Shown here: positions 25,524 to 33,211 of the stretch, one piece after another
How positions within the stretch are numbered: position 1 is the first letter of the stretch
Layout of the letters: each line of letters starts with the position of its first letter
Source: Bacteroidales bacterium
Lineage (GTDB): Bacteria; Bacteroidota; Bacteroidia; Bacteroidales; UBA932
Assembly (NCBI GenBank): GCA_017428035.1
Contig: JAFRRR010000082.1
Coordinates: 1 to 43,061 of the forward strand
DNA: 43,061 bases
Direction of reading: 5' to 3'
Position numbers and translations under genes: made by a program
The notes under the pieces: model-generated
Seen by the model: the letters and a program-made list of their open reading frames with translations, nothing else
Database searches by the model: none
Told to the model about the DNA's origin: nothing

Positions 25524-26549
25524 TTAGGCTCCAGAGCCGCTTGTCAGAATCGGGTCGGGAAGGTCAAAGGATCCGTAGAGTTGCTCGCTGGCGGCGCGGC
25601 AGCCGCCGTTGCAGAACTTCAGGTGGGCGCAGGAGGTGCACTTTTCCGGGACGACGGCATAGCGGGCAGTCACAACTGGATCTGAAAGAATCTCGCCGAT
25701 TGGCCTGTCGTAGATGTTGCCCAGAACGTGGGGCGAATGGTTGCAGAAACGCACGTCGCCGCGCCAGGAAACAGTAACCGGCCTGCGGTTTAGGTCTGCA
25801 CTGCACCCTGTGAAAAAGATGTGGGGATATGCTGACGTTTCCACAACGCAAACAGGGGTGCAGACTCCGCTGACAAAACGCATATCAGTGTTGGCGGCCG
25901 CGAAAGACTCCACGTCGGCAAAAGCCTGCTTTAGAGCGGCCGGATCCAGCGCCAGTTCGTCTGAATTCTTGATTCCGTTCCCGCCCACGTTGAAGCGGTT
26001 CACCATTACATTTCTGACTCCCAGGTCGCGGATCAGTTTCAAGGTATCAGAAACACCCGGCGCATTTACTTTGGTGATTACCAGCACGGCATAGGCTCCT
26101 TGCGGCATCAGGGTCGCAGCCCGCCACAGCGCCGTCCGGGCCTTCTCCCAGGAGCCCGAAAGAGAAGTCAGATAATCGTGAATGCCGCTATCTGCACTGA
26201 GAAGTGGAATCTGGATGGCGCCAACGCCCAAACTCTCAAAATTGGCCAGGGCGTCCGAAGTGAGCAGAGTGCCGTTGGTAAGAATGTTTACATTGCTGCC
26301 GCGAAGGCGGGCAAGCATAACCAAATTGTGGATATTCTTGAGCAGCATTGGCTCTCCACCGGAAAAGGAAACCGTGCCCACGGCAGCCTGGGAGAGCAGT
26401 TTGCGCAAAGTCTTGCGGGCCAGCGCATCAGAGGGCGCGGCTATCGGACTGCTGCCGTCACGCCAGTAATTATAACAAAACCTGCAACACTGGTTGCAGG
26501 CATCTGTCAATTCGTAAACGATGTTCCCTATGTGGAATCGCTCCTTCAT
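25524..26549 (-). CDS. Radical SAM/SPASM domain protein
   Basis: A 341-residue enzyme. The radical SAM motif is CNQCCRFC, with Cys18, Cys22 and Cys25 in CX3CX2C, followed by SFSGGEPML, the SAM-binding GGE loop, and NILTNGTLL. The C-terminal half is a SPASM region with clustered cysteines: FTGCSADLN, VRFCNHSP and CTSCAHLKFCNGGC, enough for auxiliary iron-sulfur clusters. SPASM enzymes usually modify peptides or proteins (RiPP maturases, sulfatase-maturing enzymes). Its ATG overlaps the stop of the upstream membrane-protein gene in TGATG, so the two are translated together and the neighbour is the best candidate partner or substrate. No sulfatase gene is in the window. Confidence 0.9.
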   Translation of the reverse strand: MKERFHIGNIVYELTDACNQCCRFCYNYWRDGSSPIAAPSDALARKTLRKLLSQAAVGTVSFSGGEPMLLKNIHNLVMLARLRGSNVNILTNGTLLTSDALANFESLGVGAIQIPLLSADSGIHDYLTSLSGSWEKARTALWRAATLMPQGAYAVLVITKVNAPGVSDTLKLIRDLGVRNVMVNRFNVGGNGIKNSDELALDPAALKQAFADVESFAAANTDMRFVSGVCTPVCVVETSAYPHIFFTGCSADLNRRPVTVSWRGDVRFCNHSPHVLGNIYDRPIGEILSDPVVTARYAVVPEKCTSCAHLKFCNGGCRAASEQLYGSFDLPDPILTSGSGA

Positions 26550-27076
26550 CAGTGAAGGATTATTGTTTCTTCTCCAACCAGAGTCTTCTCTGCTTCGGCT
26601 TCAATACCATACACCTTTATGGCTACAGACCCTTTATAGTCAGTTTCTGCAATCTCGATTTCAAAGGTTGCCTCCCACGAGCCCACCTCCCCTTCTTCGC
26701 GAACAAAGGTCTCACTCTGGAGTAATTCAGGTTCAGCCCCGTCTGTCGCCAGCGTTATCTGGTACTCACGAAAAGTCGGGGACAATACCATTACCTGGAT
26801 AATATCGCCGCTCTTCAAAGTCTGGGCGTTCTGCTCTTTGGCAGCTACTAATACTTGATTTTGCGGCGCCACGGGATCATAACAAGTGACCATCGGCCCG
26901 GGCCCCTGGCAGTTGGCGGCCGAGAGGATGGCCCACGCAGCAATCATAGCCCCTCCAAGTTTATACTTGGTACGGATGGCCCTGGCATTTTTCCCTTTAG
27001 ATAAAAACACCCACAGAGAGACTGCAGCAAAAGCAATTCCCAGCACGATATAAACAAAGAGCGCCTTGGTTTTCAT
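26549..27076 (-). CDS. Membrane-anchored partner of the radical SAM enzyme
   Basis: A 175-residue protein of unrecognised family. It has two hydrophobic segments (about 6-24 and 41-54) joined by a basic loop (KGKNARAIRTKYK). Then comes a Cys/Gly/Pro stretch, NCQGPGPMVTCYDP, and an extracytoplasmic beta-rich domain of about 100 residues with Ig-like strand spacing (EYQITLATDG, WEATFEIEI, VAIKVYG). It resembles in layout the small anchored proteins that accompany radical SAM genes in Bacteroidetes, but I cannot name a family. It is first in a two-gene operon with its own TAGATTTG promoter box. The Cys-flanked motif after the second segment is a plausible modification site. Confidence 0.7.
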   Translation of the reverse strand: MKTKALFVYIVLGIAFAAVSLWVFLSKGKNARAIRTKYKLGGAMIAAWAILSAANCQGPGPMVTCYDPVAPQNQVLVAAKEQNAQTLKSGDIIQVMVLSPTFREYQITLATDGAEPELLQSETFVREEGEVGSWEATFEIEIAETDYKGSVAIKVYGIEAEAEKTLVGEETIILH

Positions 27077-27118
27077 AGTCGGTTGGATTGTTTATACAGA
27101 TTAAATGCTTGCTGGCCA

Positions 27119-27126
27119 CAAATCTA
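27119..27126 (-). promoter_or_regulatory. Bacteroidetes -7 box of the radical SAM operon
   Basis: TAGATTTG on the minus strand fits TAnnTTTG and lies 43 bases before the ATG at 27076. No -33 TTTG is at 19 bases. Confidence 0.5.
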
Positions 27127-27135
27127 ACAGAAAAT

Positions 27136-27630
27136 CTACAGAATCTGCATTGCTATGTGCGCACAGGCCTCGGCATCGGCCAGGGCGTGATGGTGATTGA
27201 CAAGGTCGTAGCCGCAGGCGGCGGCCACTGTCTGCAACTGGTGGTTCTCGATATTCCAGCCGAAGTGGCGGCGCGAAGCTGCCAGCGTGTCATAAAACTG
27301 ATAGTCGGGATAGTCCATCTGATATACGCGGAAGGCGGCTTTGAGACATCCTTCGTCGAAACGGGCGTTGTGGGCCACCAGCGGCAGTCCCTCGATAAGG
27401 GGTTCTATCTTTTCCCAGACGAATGGGAAGACAGGCGCATCGTAAGTATCCTCCGGGCCAAGGCCGTGCACCCGCCGGCAAAACCACTGATAATACTCGG
27501 GCTCGGGATGGATCAGGCTGTAGAAAGTGTCGGTGATGCACCCGTCGCGCACGACCACCACCCCCACGCTGCACACGCTGCTGGGGCACTCGTTGGCGGT
27601 CTCAAAATCTATCGCAGCAAAATCTGTCAT
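27136..27630 (-). CDS. DnaQ-like 3'-5' exonuclease
   Basis: A 164-residue single-domain DEDDh exonuclease. Exo I is AIDFETA (Asp8 and Glu10), Exo II is VAHNARFDEGC, and Exo III is HHALADAEA with the catalytic His and Asp. It has the size of stand-alone exonucleases related to the DNA polymerase III epsilon subunit, with no polymerase or BRCT part. Its start codon abuts the stop of the A1S_2505-like gene with no spacing, so the two are co-transcribed. The likely job is trimming DNA or RNA 3' ends in repair or turnover. Confidence 0.9.
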   Translation of the reverse strand: MTDFAAIDFETANECPSSVCSVGVVVVRDGCITDTFYSLIHPEPEYYQWFCRRVHGLGPEDTYDAPVFPFVWEKIEPLIEGLPLVAHNARFDEGCLKAAFRVYQMDYPDYQFYDTLAASRRHFGWNIENHQLQTVAAACGYDLVNHHHALADAEACAHIAMQIL

Positions 27631-28047
27631 CTACGACAGTACTCTCACAAAGGATTCCGGCAGGCAGATGTTTTCCACCCCCACAGCATCGGCAAAGAGC
27701 GGCGCTATGTCGCGGTCGCGGAAGCCGGCGATGCCGCAGCCGATGCGGGTCACATAGAAAAAGAGCTCCTGATGCGCCTTGGCAAAGGCGATGAAATCGT
27801 CTACATAAGGCCTAATGGTCTCCACCCCGCCCTGCATAGTGGGGATGGCATAACTCTGACCTGTAAGGCCCACACCTACGCCCCACTCGGCACCGAAATT
27901 CTCGTATGCAATGCGGGCCGCGCCTCCGCCGTGCTGCCCGGCCAGATTGCTGCCGAACACAAAAACTTCGTCGTCTGTCAATTCTGTAATAAGCACCGGC
28001 GTGAACTGCGGCCGGATGATTCCGTTATATCGTCTGACTGTTTCCAT
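27631..28047 (-). CDS. A1S_2505-like (phage non-structural / macro-like) protein
   Basis: A 138-residue cytoplasmic protein with the family pattern FVFGSNLAGQHGGGAARIA, YAIPTMQG and FYVTRIGCGIAGFRDRDIAPLFADA. These Gly-rich loops recall nucleotide or ADP-ribose binding macro-type folds. The family is found in phages and in bacterial chromosomes, and its function is not settled. Here it precedes and abuts a DnaQ-like exonuclease, which suggests a shared role in nucleic acid or nucleotide handling. It is divergent from the thiol peroxidase operon. Confidence 0.75.
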   Translation of the reverse strand: METVRRYNGIIRPQFTPVLITELTDDEVFVFGSNLAGQHGGGAARIAYENFGAEWGVGVGLTGQSYAIPTMQGGVETIRPYVDDFIAFAKAHQELFFYVTRIGCGIAGFRDRDIAPLFADAVGVENICLPESFVRVLS

Positions 28048-28095
28048 AATGCTTTTTTACTCCCAGTTTGCTCTCAAATTTTTAGCCATAAATCA

Positions 28096-28125
28096 TTGTC
28101 CTGACGCCAAAATTGAATAGCTTTG
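28096..28125 (+). promoter_or_regulatory. Bacteroidetes promoter of the thiol peroxidase operon
   Basis: TTG (28096-28098, in ATTG), 19 bases, then TAGCTTTG (28118-28125), matching TAnnTTTG. The predicted leader is about 23 bases. Confidence 0.7.
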
Positions 28126-28151
28126 AATATTAATTTCAAATAATTGGTTTT

Positions 28152-28607
28152 ATGCTTAAAATCGGCGACAAAATGCCCGCCTTCGAGGTAATGGACCAGG
28201 ACGGGAATATGGTCAGCAGCAGCGATTTCGTTGGCAACGGCCGCAAGACCATCATCTATTTTTATCCCAAAGACAACACCAGCGGCTGCACGGCCGAGGC
28301 GTGCAGTTTCCGCGACAACTACGCCGCCCTGGCCGCCGCCGGCTACAATGTGGTGGGCGTGAGCAAGGACAGCGCCAAAAGCCACACCGGATTCAGGGCC
28401 AAATACGAGCTGCCGTTCCGCCTGCTGGCCGACACTTCTATGCAGATGCTGCAGGACTTTGGCGCCTGGGGCGAGAAAAAGATGTACGGAAAGACCACGA
28501 TGGGCACACTGCGCCGCACTTTCATCTTTGATGAGAACGGCATTCTGACTCGCATCATAGAGAAGGTCGACACCAAAAACGCCGCCGGGCAGATTCTGGA
28601 AGGCTAA
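28152..28607 (+). CDS. bcp: Thioredoxin-dependent thiol peroxidase (BCP/PrxQ)
   Basis: A 151-residue atypical 2-Cys peroxiredoxin. YFYPKDNTSGCTAEAC holds the peroxidatic Cys46 and the resolving Cys51 five residues later, the PrxQ arrangement. It reduces hydrogen peroxide and alkyl hydroperoxides in the cytoplasm, using thioredoxin as donor. Length and ends match the family. It is the first gene of a three-gene set with the DUF4298 protein four bases downstream and an SDR after that. Confidence 0.96.
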   Translation: MLKIGDKMPAFEVMDQDGNMVSSSDFVGNGRKTIIYFYPKDNTSGCTAEACSFRDNYAALAAAGYNVVGVSKDSAKSHTGFRAKYELPFRLLADTSMQMLQDFGAWGEKKMYGKTTMGTLRRTFIFDENGILTRIIEKVDTKNAAGQILEG

Positions 28608-28611
28608 GGCT

Positions 28612-28896
28612 ATGGACGAAAAGCTGCTCTCCCGCGTAAAGCGGATGGAAAAATCATACGACAAAGTGTCTGCTGCCGCCGCAGATCTGGCCGGCGCCCT
28701 GGACGCCTTTGACAGGCTGCAGGCCGACATCAGGCGGCTTGAGAAATATCAGTCGTCGGGCCAGTGGCTTGGGGACTACGAGGCGGACGAACGGGGCGAA
28801 ATCCCATCCGGCACCAAACGCGGAGTGCTTTCTGAAGACGGACTCTACAATCTTTTGAGCGACATCGACGCCCTGCGCGAAAGGCTGGGCAAATAG
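28612..28896 (+). CDS. DUF4298 domain protein
   Basis: A 94-residue acidic, mostly helical protein. It has a coiled-coil-like N-terminus (RVKRMEKSYDKVSAAAADL), then SGQWLGDYEADERGEIPSGTKRGVLSEDGLYNLL, the signature of DUF4298. Function is unknown. It sits four bases after the peroxidase stop and nine bases before the SDR start, so it is co-transcribed. Confidence 0.9.
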   Translation: MDEKLLSRVKRMEKSYDKVSAAAADLAGALDAFDRLQADIRRLEKYQSSGQWLGDYEADERGEIPSGTKRGVLSEDGLYNLLSDIDALRERLGK

Positions 28897-28905
28897 CACA
28901 CATTT

Positions 28906-29637
28906 ATGGCAGAAACAACCAAAAGAATGACGGCGCTGGTGACCGGCGCTTCCCGCGGAATAGGCCTGGCGATTGCCCGCGAACTGGCCGATATCGGATA
29001 CAATCTGGCGCTGGTGGCCCGCAGCGAAGGTGCGCTTAAGCAAGCCGCAGCCGAGATTGAAGCCGCCGGCGCGGTCAAGGTAAAACCCATCGCGGCCGAC
29101 CTATCGAACGAAGAATCCTACGGCAGGATCGTAAAAGAAACCGCAGCAGCATTTGGCACCCTGGACCTGCTGGTGAATTGCGCCGGACTGGCGCAGCAAG
29201 GCAGTTTCACCGATGTAGAGCCCGCTGAGTGGGACAGAATCTTTGCCGTCAACGCCAAGGCGCCGTTTTTCATCTGCAAGGAGGCCCTGCCCTGGCTGAA
29301 ACAGTCGCAGAAACCCATCATCATCAACATAGCATCTGTGGTGGGATTCAAGGGATATATAAACCAGAGCGTTTATTCCTCCAGCAAACACGCCCTGACC
29401 GGCTTCACCAAGGTGCTGGCCAAGGAGGTGCAGCCGTTCGGCATCCGCGTGCACCTGATTTCACCCGGCGGCGTGGCCACCGAGATGGTGAAGAAGATGC
29501 GCCCCGACATCAAGCCGGAGGAACTTCTTCAGCCAGAAGAAATTGCCGAAATAGTGCGGTTCCTGGTGACCCGCAAGGGCACCGGCACCATAGACCAGTT
29601 TTATCTGCGCCGTTATTCCTCTCTCGCGTTCGACTAG
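28906..29637 (+). CDS. SDR family oxidoreductase (3-ketoacyl-ACP reductase-like)
   Basis: A 243-residue classical short-chain dehydrogenase. TGASRGIG is the NAD(P)-binding loop and NCAG follows. The catalytic set is Ser144 (NIASVVG), Tyr157 and Lys161 (YSSSK), with SPGGVATEM after it. An Arg after TGASRG and at the second strand (ARSEG) suggests NADP preference. The substrate is unknown; FabG-like and sugar or steroid dehydrogenases share these motifs. Its TAG stop shares the CTAG at 29634-29637 with the stop of the convergent lipoprotein gene. Confidence 0.9.
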   Translation: MAETTKRMTALVTGASRGIGLAIARELADIGYNLALVARSEGALKQAAAEIEAAGAVKVKPIAADLSNEESYGRIVKETAAAFGTLDLLVNCAGLAQQGSFTDVEPAEWDRIFAVNAKAPFFICKEALPWLKQSQKPIIINIASVVGFKGYINQSVYSSSKHALTGFTKVLAKEVQPFGIRVHLISPGGVATEMVKKMRPDIKPEELLQPEEIAEIVRFLVTRKGTGTIDQFYLRRYSSLAFD

Positions 29638-31370
29638 AAATCGGACACATTAAGGTTTACCAGATTCGTGAGGCTGCCCAGCGAAAAGCCTGTGGCGCCC
29701 TCCACGAAATATTCTGCACTGTGGGCGGCGGCATCGGGCCAGGTGTGCGCCGCTGCAGGGCTCCACTCCACCACTTCTCCCTCAAAATCCACCAGACCGG
29801 AGAGATTCTTGCCGTTTATCTCCGGCACTTTGGCTTCGCTGCCGGTTGCGGTCACCACAAAACTGCCGGTGGAGGCATACTGGATGATGGTGAATTCGGC
29901 CGTATCGGTGGTCTCGCTGCTGAAGACGGTGATGGTGGCGGTGCGCCTTGCTCCGGAGTTGGAATCAACCTGGAACTCAAGGGTATAAGGGGTCAGAGAC
30001 TTGGTGCCGGCATACTGCACCCAACCCGCAGGGGAGCCGCCGGACGTGATGCTGACCTCGTATTCCACGTTGGCGGCTATCTTAAAATTTACAACTCCTC
30101 CCTTGCAGCTCATAAGGCTGGTGGTGTGCTCGTCGGTCACCACAATGGCCCCTCTCGCATTGAAAGTTATCTTTTTTAGCAACGTCTTGTTGCCGTTGGT
30201 CACAATCACGCTCACCTTGTCGTATTCAAAATCTACGTTAGAACCCACAACCACCGTGATGGTGCCCTTGAGGCCATTTTCGGTGACCTTGGCCTTGAGG
30301 CCTGAGGTGGGCAGCGCATCTATATCGGCACTGCCGGTGGCCGAGGTAATGGTGTAGGATATGTTGATAGTGCTTCCGGGGGTCGCGGAAACCGAAGTGG
30401 AGGTGGCAAACGAGATGGAGAGTTCGCCCGCAATGGGCACCACAATGGTGCCGCCGGCTGCCAGCTCCAGTGTCAGGTTGCTGCCGTCGCTGGTCACGGA
30501 GGTGAACATAGAGTCGCCTGCATCACCTTTCTCGCCTTTGTATGAGATACCGGTGTCTTCAAATCCGTCACCGTTGTCGGCCCACCAGTTGCCGTTGTCG
30601 CCCAGCTTCCACACCGTGCCGTTCTTGCCGGGGGTTCCGGGATCACCCGGGTCACCGGTGGCCTTGCCGTATTTGGTCCACTCGCCGCTGCCGTACTTGA
30701 CCCACCAGTAGCCATCCTCTATCTTGAGTTCCGGGGTGATGCCGTTCTGGCCGCCGGCAGCGAAGGGCTGGCCGGCATTGTCCAGCATAATCTCTCCGCC
30801 CAGGGTCCAGTAATAGGCCCCGCCCTCTCCCGGCACGATGCCGATTATGGGAGCGGGCTCACCGGGGGCGCCGGGTTCGCCCTGGCTGCCTGTTGCCTGG
30901 CCGTATTTGGTCCACTCGCCTTCGCCATAGCGGATATACCAGTAACCGTCTATGATTTTAAACTCGGGGGTGACGCCGGGGGCACCGGGAGTGCCGGGAT
31001 CACCTGGATCGCCGGGGGCACCGGGGGCGCCAGGTTCACCGGGATCGCCGTCCTTCCCGTCTTTGCCGTCCTTCCCGTTCTTGCCATTGTAAATATTCTT
31101 TACGCCGCTCTTGCTGAAAGTTATGGCATAACCCACAACCTCGCCGTTCTCTTTGATTTCTGAGATGCCGGTGATCACCTCGGCGCCTTCCAGCACGCCG
31201 GCAATGCCGTCTAGGGCACTTATGTTGCTGGAGAACTGCTGGCACTTGCGGTCCAGCTCGGCCACCTTGTCTTCAAGTTTTGAGACGCGGCCCTCTATGT
31301 CGTCCAGATTGACGCAGGCTGCGCAAACCGATGCGGCCGCCACAATTGTCACTATTCTATATCTTTTCAT
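29634..31370 (-). CDS. Collagen-like, coiled-coil lipoprotein with a BACON domain
   Basis: A 578-residue lipoprotein (lipobox VCAAC). A coiled coil (about 23-55, IEGRVSKLEDKVAELDRK) and DUF4988-like strands come first. A collagen-type Gly-X-Y run of about 12 triplets follows near residues 97-133, with shorter runs later. Between them are two copies of a WYIRYGEGEWTKYG-type repeat. After Ig-like strands, a BACON domain (about 440-510) has WVQYAGTKSLTPYTLEF. The coiled coil could seed a trimer, as in collagen-like bacterial surface fibres. It lies 11 bases downstream of the C10 protease gene, so the two form an operon. Confidence 0.85.
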   Translation of the reverse strand: MKRYRIVTIVAAASVCAACVNLDDIEGRVSKLEDKVAELDRKCQQFSSNISALDGIAGVLEGAEVITGISEIKENGEVVGYAITFSKSGVKNIYNGKNGKDGKDGKDGDPGEPGAPGAPGDPGDPGTPGAPGVTPEFKIIDGYWYIRYGEGEWTKYGQATGSQGEPGAPGEPAPIIGIVPGEGGAYYWTLGGEIMLDNAGQPFAAGGQNGITPELKIEDGYWWVKYGSGEWTKYGKATGDPGDPGTPGKNGTVWKLGDNGNWWADNGDGFEDTGISYKGEKGDAGDSMFTSVTSDGSNLTLELAAGGTIVVPIAGELSISFATSTSVSATPGSTINISYTITSATGSADIDALPTSGLKAKVTENGLKGTITVVVGSNVDFEYDKVSVIVTNGNKTLLKKITFNARGAIVVTDEHTTSLMSCKGGVVNFKIAANVEYEVSITSGGSPAGWVQYAGTKSLTPYTLEFQVDSNSGARRTATITVFSSETTDTAEFTIIQYASTGSFVVTATGSEAKVPEINGKNLSGLVDFEGEVVEWSPAAAHTWPDAAAHSAEYFVEGATGFSLGSLTNLVNLNVSDF

Positions 31371-31381
31371 AACTGTATGAT

Positions 31382-33169
31382 TTACTTGGTGATGGTGAAT
31401 GAAAAAGGATCTTCGGCACTGCCTATGGAGATTGTGTATGTGCCGGAGGCCAGACCGGAAAGACTGATGGCCACATTGCCGCCGCCGGTGGCGGTGCCGC
31501 TGGAAACGGCCGTGCCGCCGGAGTTTTTGACCTCCCAGTTGGCCGGATGGGCAAATGTCAGCGTGAGGATTCCGCCCGCCTTGTCATAGGAGAGCGAAGT
31601 GGATGCCGCGGTTTCGGCCGCAGAATAGCCCGCCGTAGGGTCGGGCTCATCTCCGCCGCCGGTGTCTTCCATCACAATAATCTCTGTGGTACACCCCGCC
31701 CCGGAATCTATGATGCCTTCGTTGTGCTGCCCCACATAGCGCACCTTGATGCGGTCGCCGGGGGCGATGTCGCAGGTTATGCGGCAATACTTGCTGGCCG
31801 CCCTGTAGCTGTCTATCGGTATCGATGTTGTATATGCTGTGCTGATATCCTGCTTGAAATTGCCGTCTTTGTCATATAGTGCAAAGTACAGCGAACCGCT
31901 GAAGTCGTTGACCCTGGGGCCGAACCATCCGGCGGTACAGGTAAACGCGACATTCTTTTCAATAGTTTCTGTGTCGGCACTTATGCCGGAAAAGTCCCCG
32001 TTGCTCAGATAAGTGATCCAGTCTCTCCCGCTGCTGGTGCCGTCTCGGTCGGGTACCAGTCCCACAATCACCGTTTGATTGGCAGAATAATTCCTGCCTG
32101 GCACATCGGGGATAATGTTGTCCACCACGCAGTAGCAGTTGCCGTAAGAACTCCAGCCCCAGTTGAAATGGAACCGGCCCTGCTCATCGTAGCCGTCCAG
32201 AATAAAGGCGTGACTGTAGTTTGTAGCAGGATTGGCGCCGCTATAAATGGCAGGTCCGTAATTCACAAGTATATCCTTGAGAAGATTGCTCCACCCCTCT
32301 GCCGTGTAGTCCGCACGGCTGGCCTCGTAGGCCCCCTTGTCATATTTCATATACTGCTTCATCGCAGCCATCAGCGTGGTAGAGCCGGCAGATGAAGTGC
32401 TCAGGCCATAGTCCATTCTGGCAATCGTGCCCATATCGTAGAGGAGCGTAGCCACCTCCTCTGCCTGTGAATCGTCATAGCCGCCTCTGAAGTCAAGCGG
32501 CATATTGTCCCAGTTGTAGGTGTGGCCAAGGTCGTGCGCCGGGTAATCGGGGCCTTCCTGATATGGCACGCCCGGGCCCGCAGGAACCGTACCCACTCCG
32601 GCATCGGGCCAATGGAAATACCTGGCGATGATGGACCCCACTACAGCCACGCAGCCGGTGAGGCATCTCTGGCCGCCGATTGTGGGACAATGATTGTTGA
32701 ACGGTTCGGTCTGGTCCCACAGCGCGGTTTCGTACTGAACCGCAGGCGGGAAACTCTTGGGCCGGGGATTTGCCCACTGATTACGGACTTCCTCGCTGGC
32801 GGCAGTTCCTTCCGGAACCATAGCTATCTGCTCTTCCAGTTGGGAGAACCACCACGCCATAGCCTCCGGCATCTCTTCCCTGGAGGGGAAAAAGCCCTGA
32901 TCGGAATATGCCAGCACGGGCGTCACGGCATCGTTGAGGGAGATAACCACAAAACCGCCTCCTTCGCGATTAAAAGCCGCATAGGCCGGCGACTGCTCCC
33001 CGGCCGGCGTCACCTTGGCGCCGGCAGATGTAGATGCCCGCTTTGCATCTCCCCTGAAAAAAGCCGCCGCAGTCTCCGCCGCATTCTCGCGGGATACGCC
33101 GCCGGCAAAAGCAGGCAGCGCCGCCAGAAGAATCAGCAGCGAAAGCGCAAGTTTTCTAAGGATTTTCAT
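31382..33169 (-). CDS. C10 (streptopain-like) cysteine protease
   Basis: A 595-residue secreted protease. Signal peptide ending PAFAGG; an N-terminal inhibitory propeptide (about 25-140, AYAAFNREGGGFVVIS). The catalytic domain has Cys173 in LTGCVAVVG and His320 in SHAFILDGYD, with FNWGWSSYGNCYCVV after it, the C10 pattern. The C-terminal 200 residues are beta-rich, ending in GLASGTYTISIGSAEDPFSFTI, a beta-sandwich of a sort common in secreted Bacteroidetes proteases. No canonical type IX sorting motif is clear. It is upstream of, and likely co-transcribed with, the collagen-like lipoprotein, and divergent from the S9 peptidase. Confidence 0.92.
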   Translation of the reverse strand: MKILRKLALSLLILLAALPAFAGGVSRENAAETAAAFFRGDAKRASTSAGAKVTPAGEQSPAYAAFNREGGGFVVISLNDAVTPVLAYSDQGFFPSREEMPEAMAWWFSQLEEQIAMVPEGTAASEEVRNQWANPRPKSFPPAVQYETALWDQTEPFNNHCPTIGGQRCLTGCVAVVGSIIARYFHWPDAGVGTVPAGPGVPYQEGPDYPAHDLGHTYNWDNMPLDFRGGYDDSQAEEVATLLYDMGTIARMDYGLSTSSAGSTTLMAAMKQYMKYDKGAYEASRADYTAEGWSNLLKDILVNYGPAIYSGANPATNYSHAFILDGYDEQGRFHFNWGWSSYGNCYCVVDNIIPDVPGRNYSANQTVIVGLVPDRDGTSSGRDWITYLSNGDFSGISADTETIEKNVAFTCTAGWFGPRVNDFSGSLYFALYDKDGNFKQDISTAYTTSIPIDSYRAASKYCRITCDIAPGDRIKVRYVGQHNEGIIDSGAGCTTEIIVMEDTGGGDEPDPTAGYSAAETAASTSLSYDKAGGILTLTFAHPANWEVKNSGGTAVSSGTATGGGNVAISLSGLASGTYTISIGSAEDPFSFTITK

Positions 33170-33198
33170 TTTTGGACCATTTCTACCGTAAAGTTAAG

Positions 33199-33206
33199 TA
33201 TATTTG
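33199..33206 (+). promoter_or_regulatory. Bacteroidetes -7 box of the S9 peptidase gene
   Basis: TATATTTG fits TAnnTTTG and ends five bases before the ATG at 33212, predicting a nearly leaderless message. TTTG at 33171-33174 is 24 bases upstream, longer than the usual 19-21. Confidence 0.6.
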
Positions 33207-33211
33207 TGATT

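Noticed and set aside
28612..29637. Direct functional link of the SDR to the glycan locus
   Set aside because: It is co-transcribed with a thiol peroxidase and a DUF4298 gene, separated from the locus by many other units; no evidence connects them.
32522..33211. N-terminal extension of the S9 peptidase by 230 codons
   Set aside because: It runs antisense over the C10 protease, and the peptidase has a good lipoprotein signal starting at 33212.
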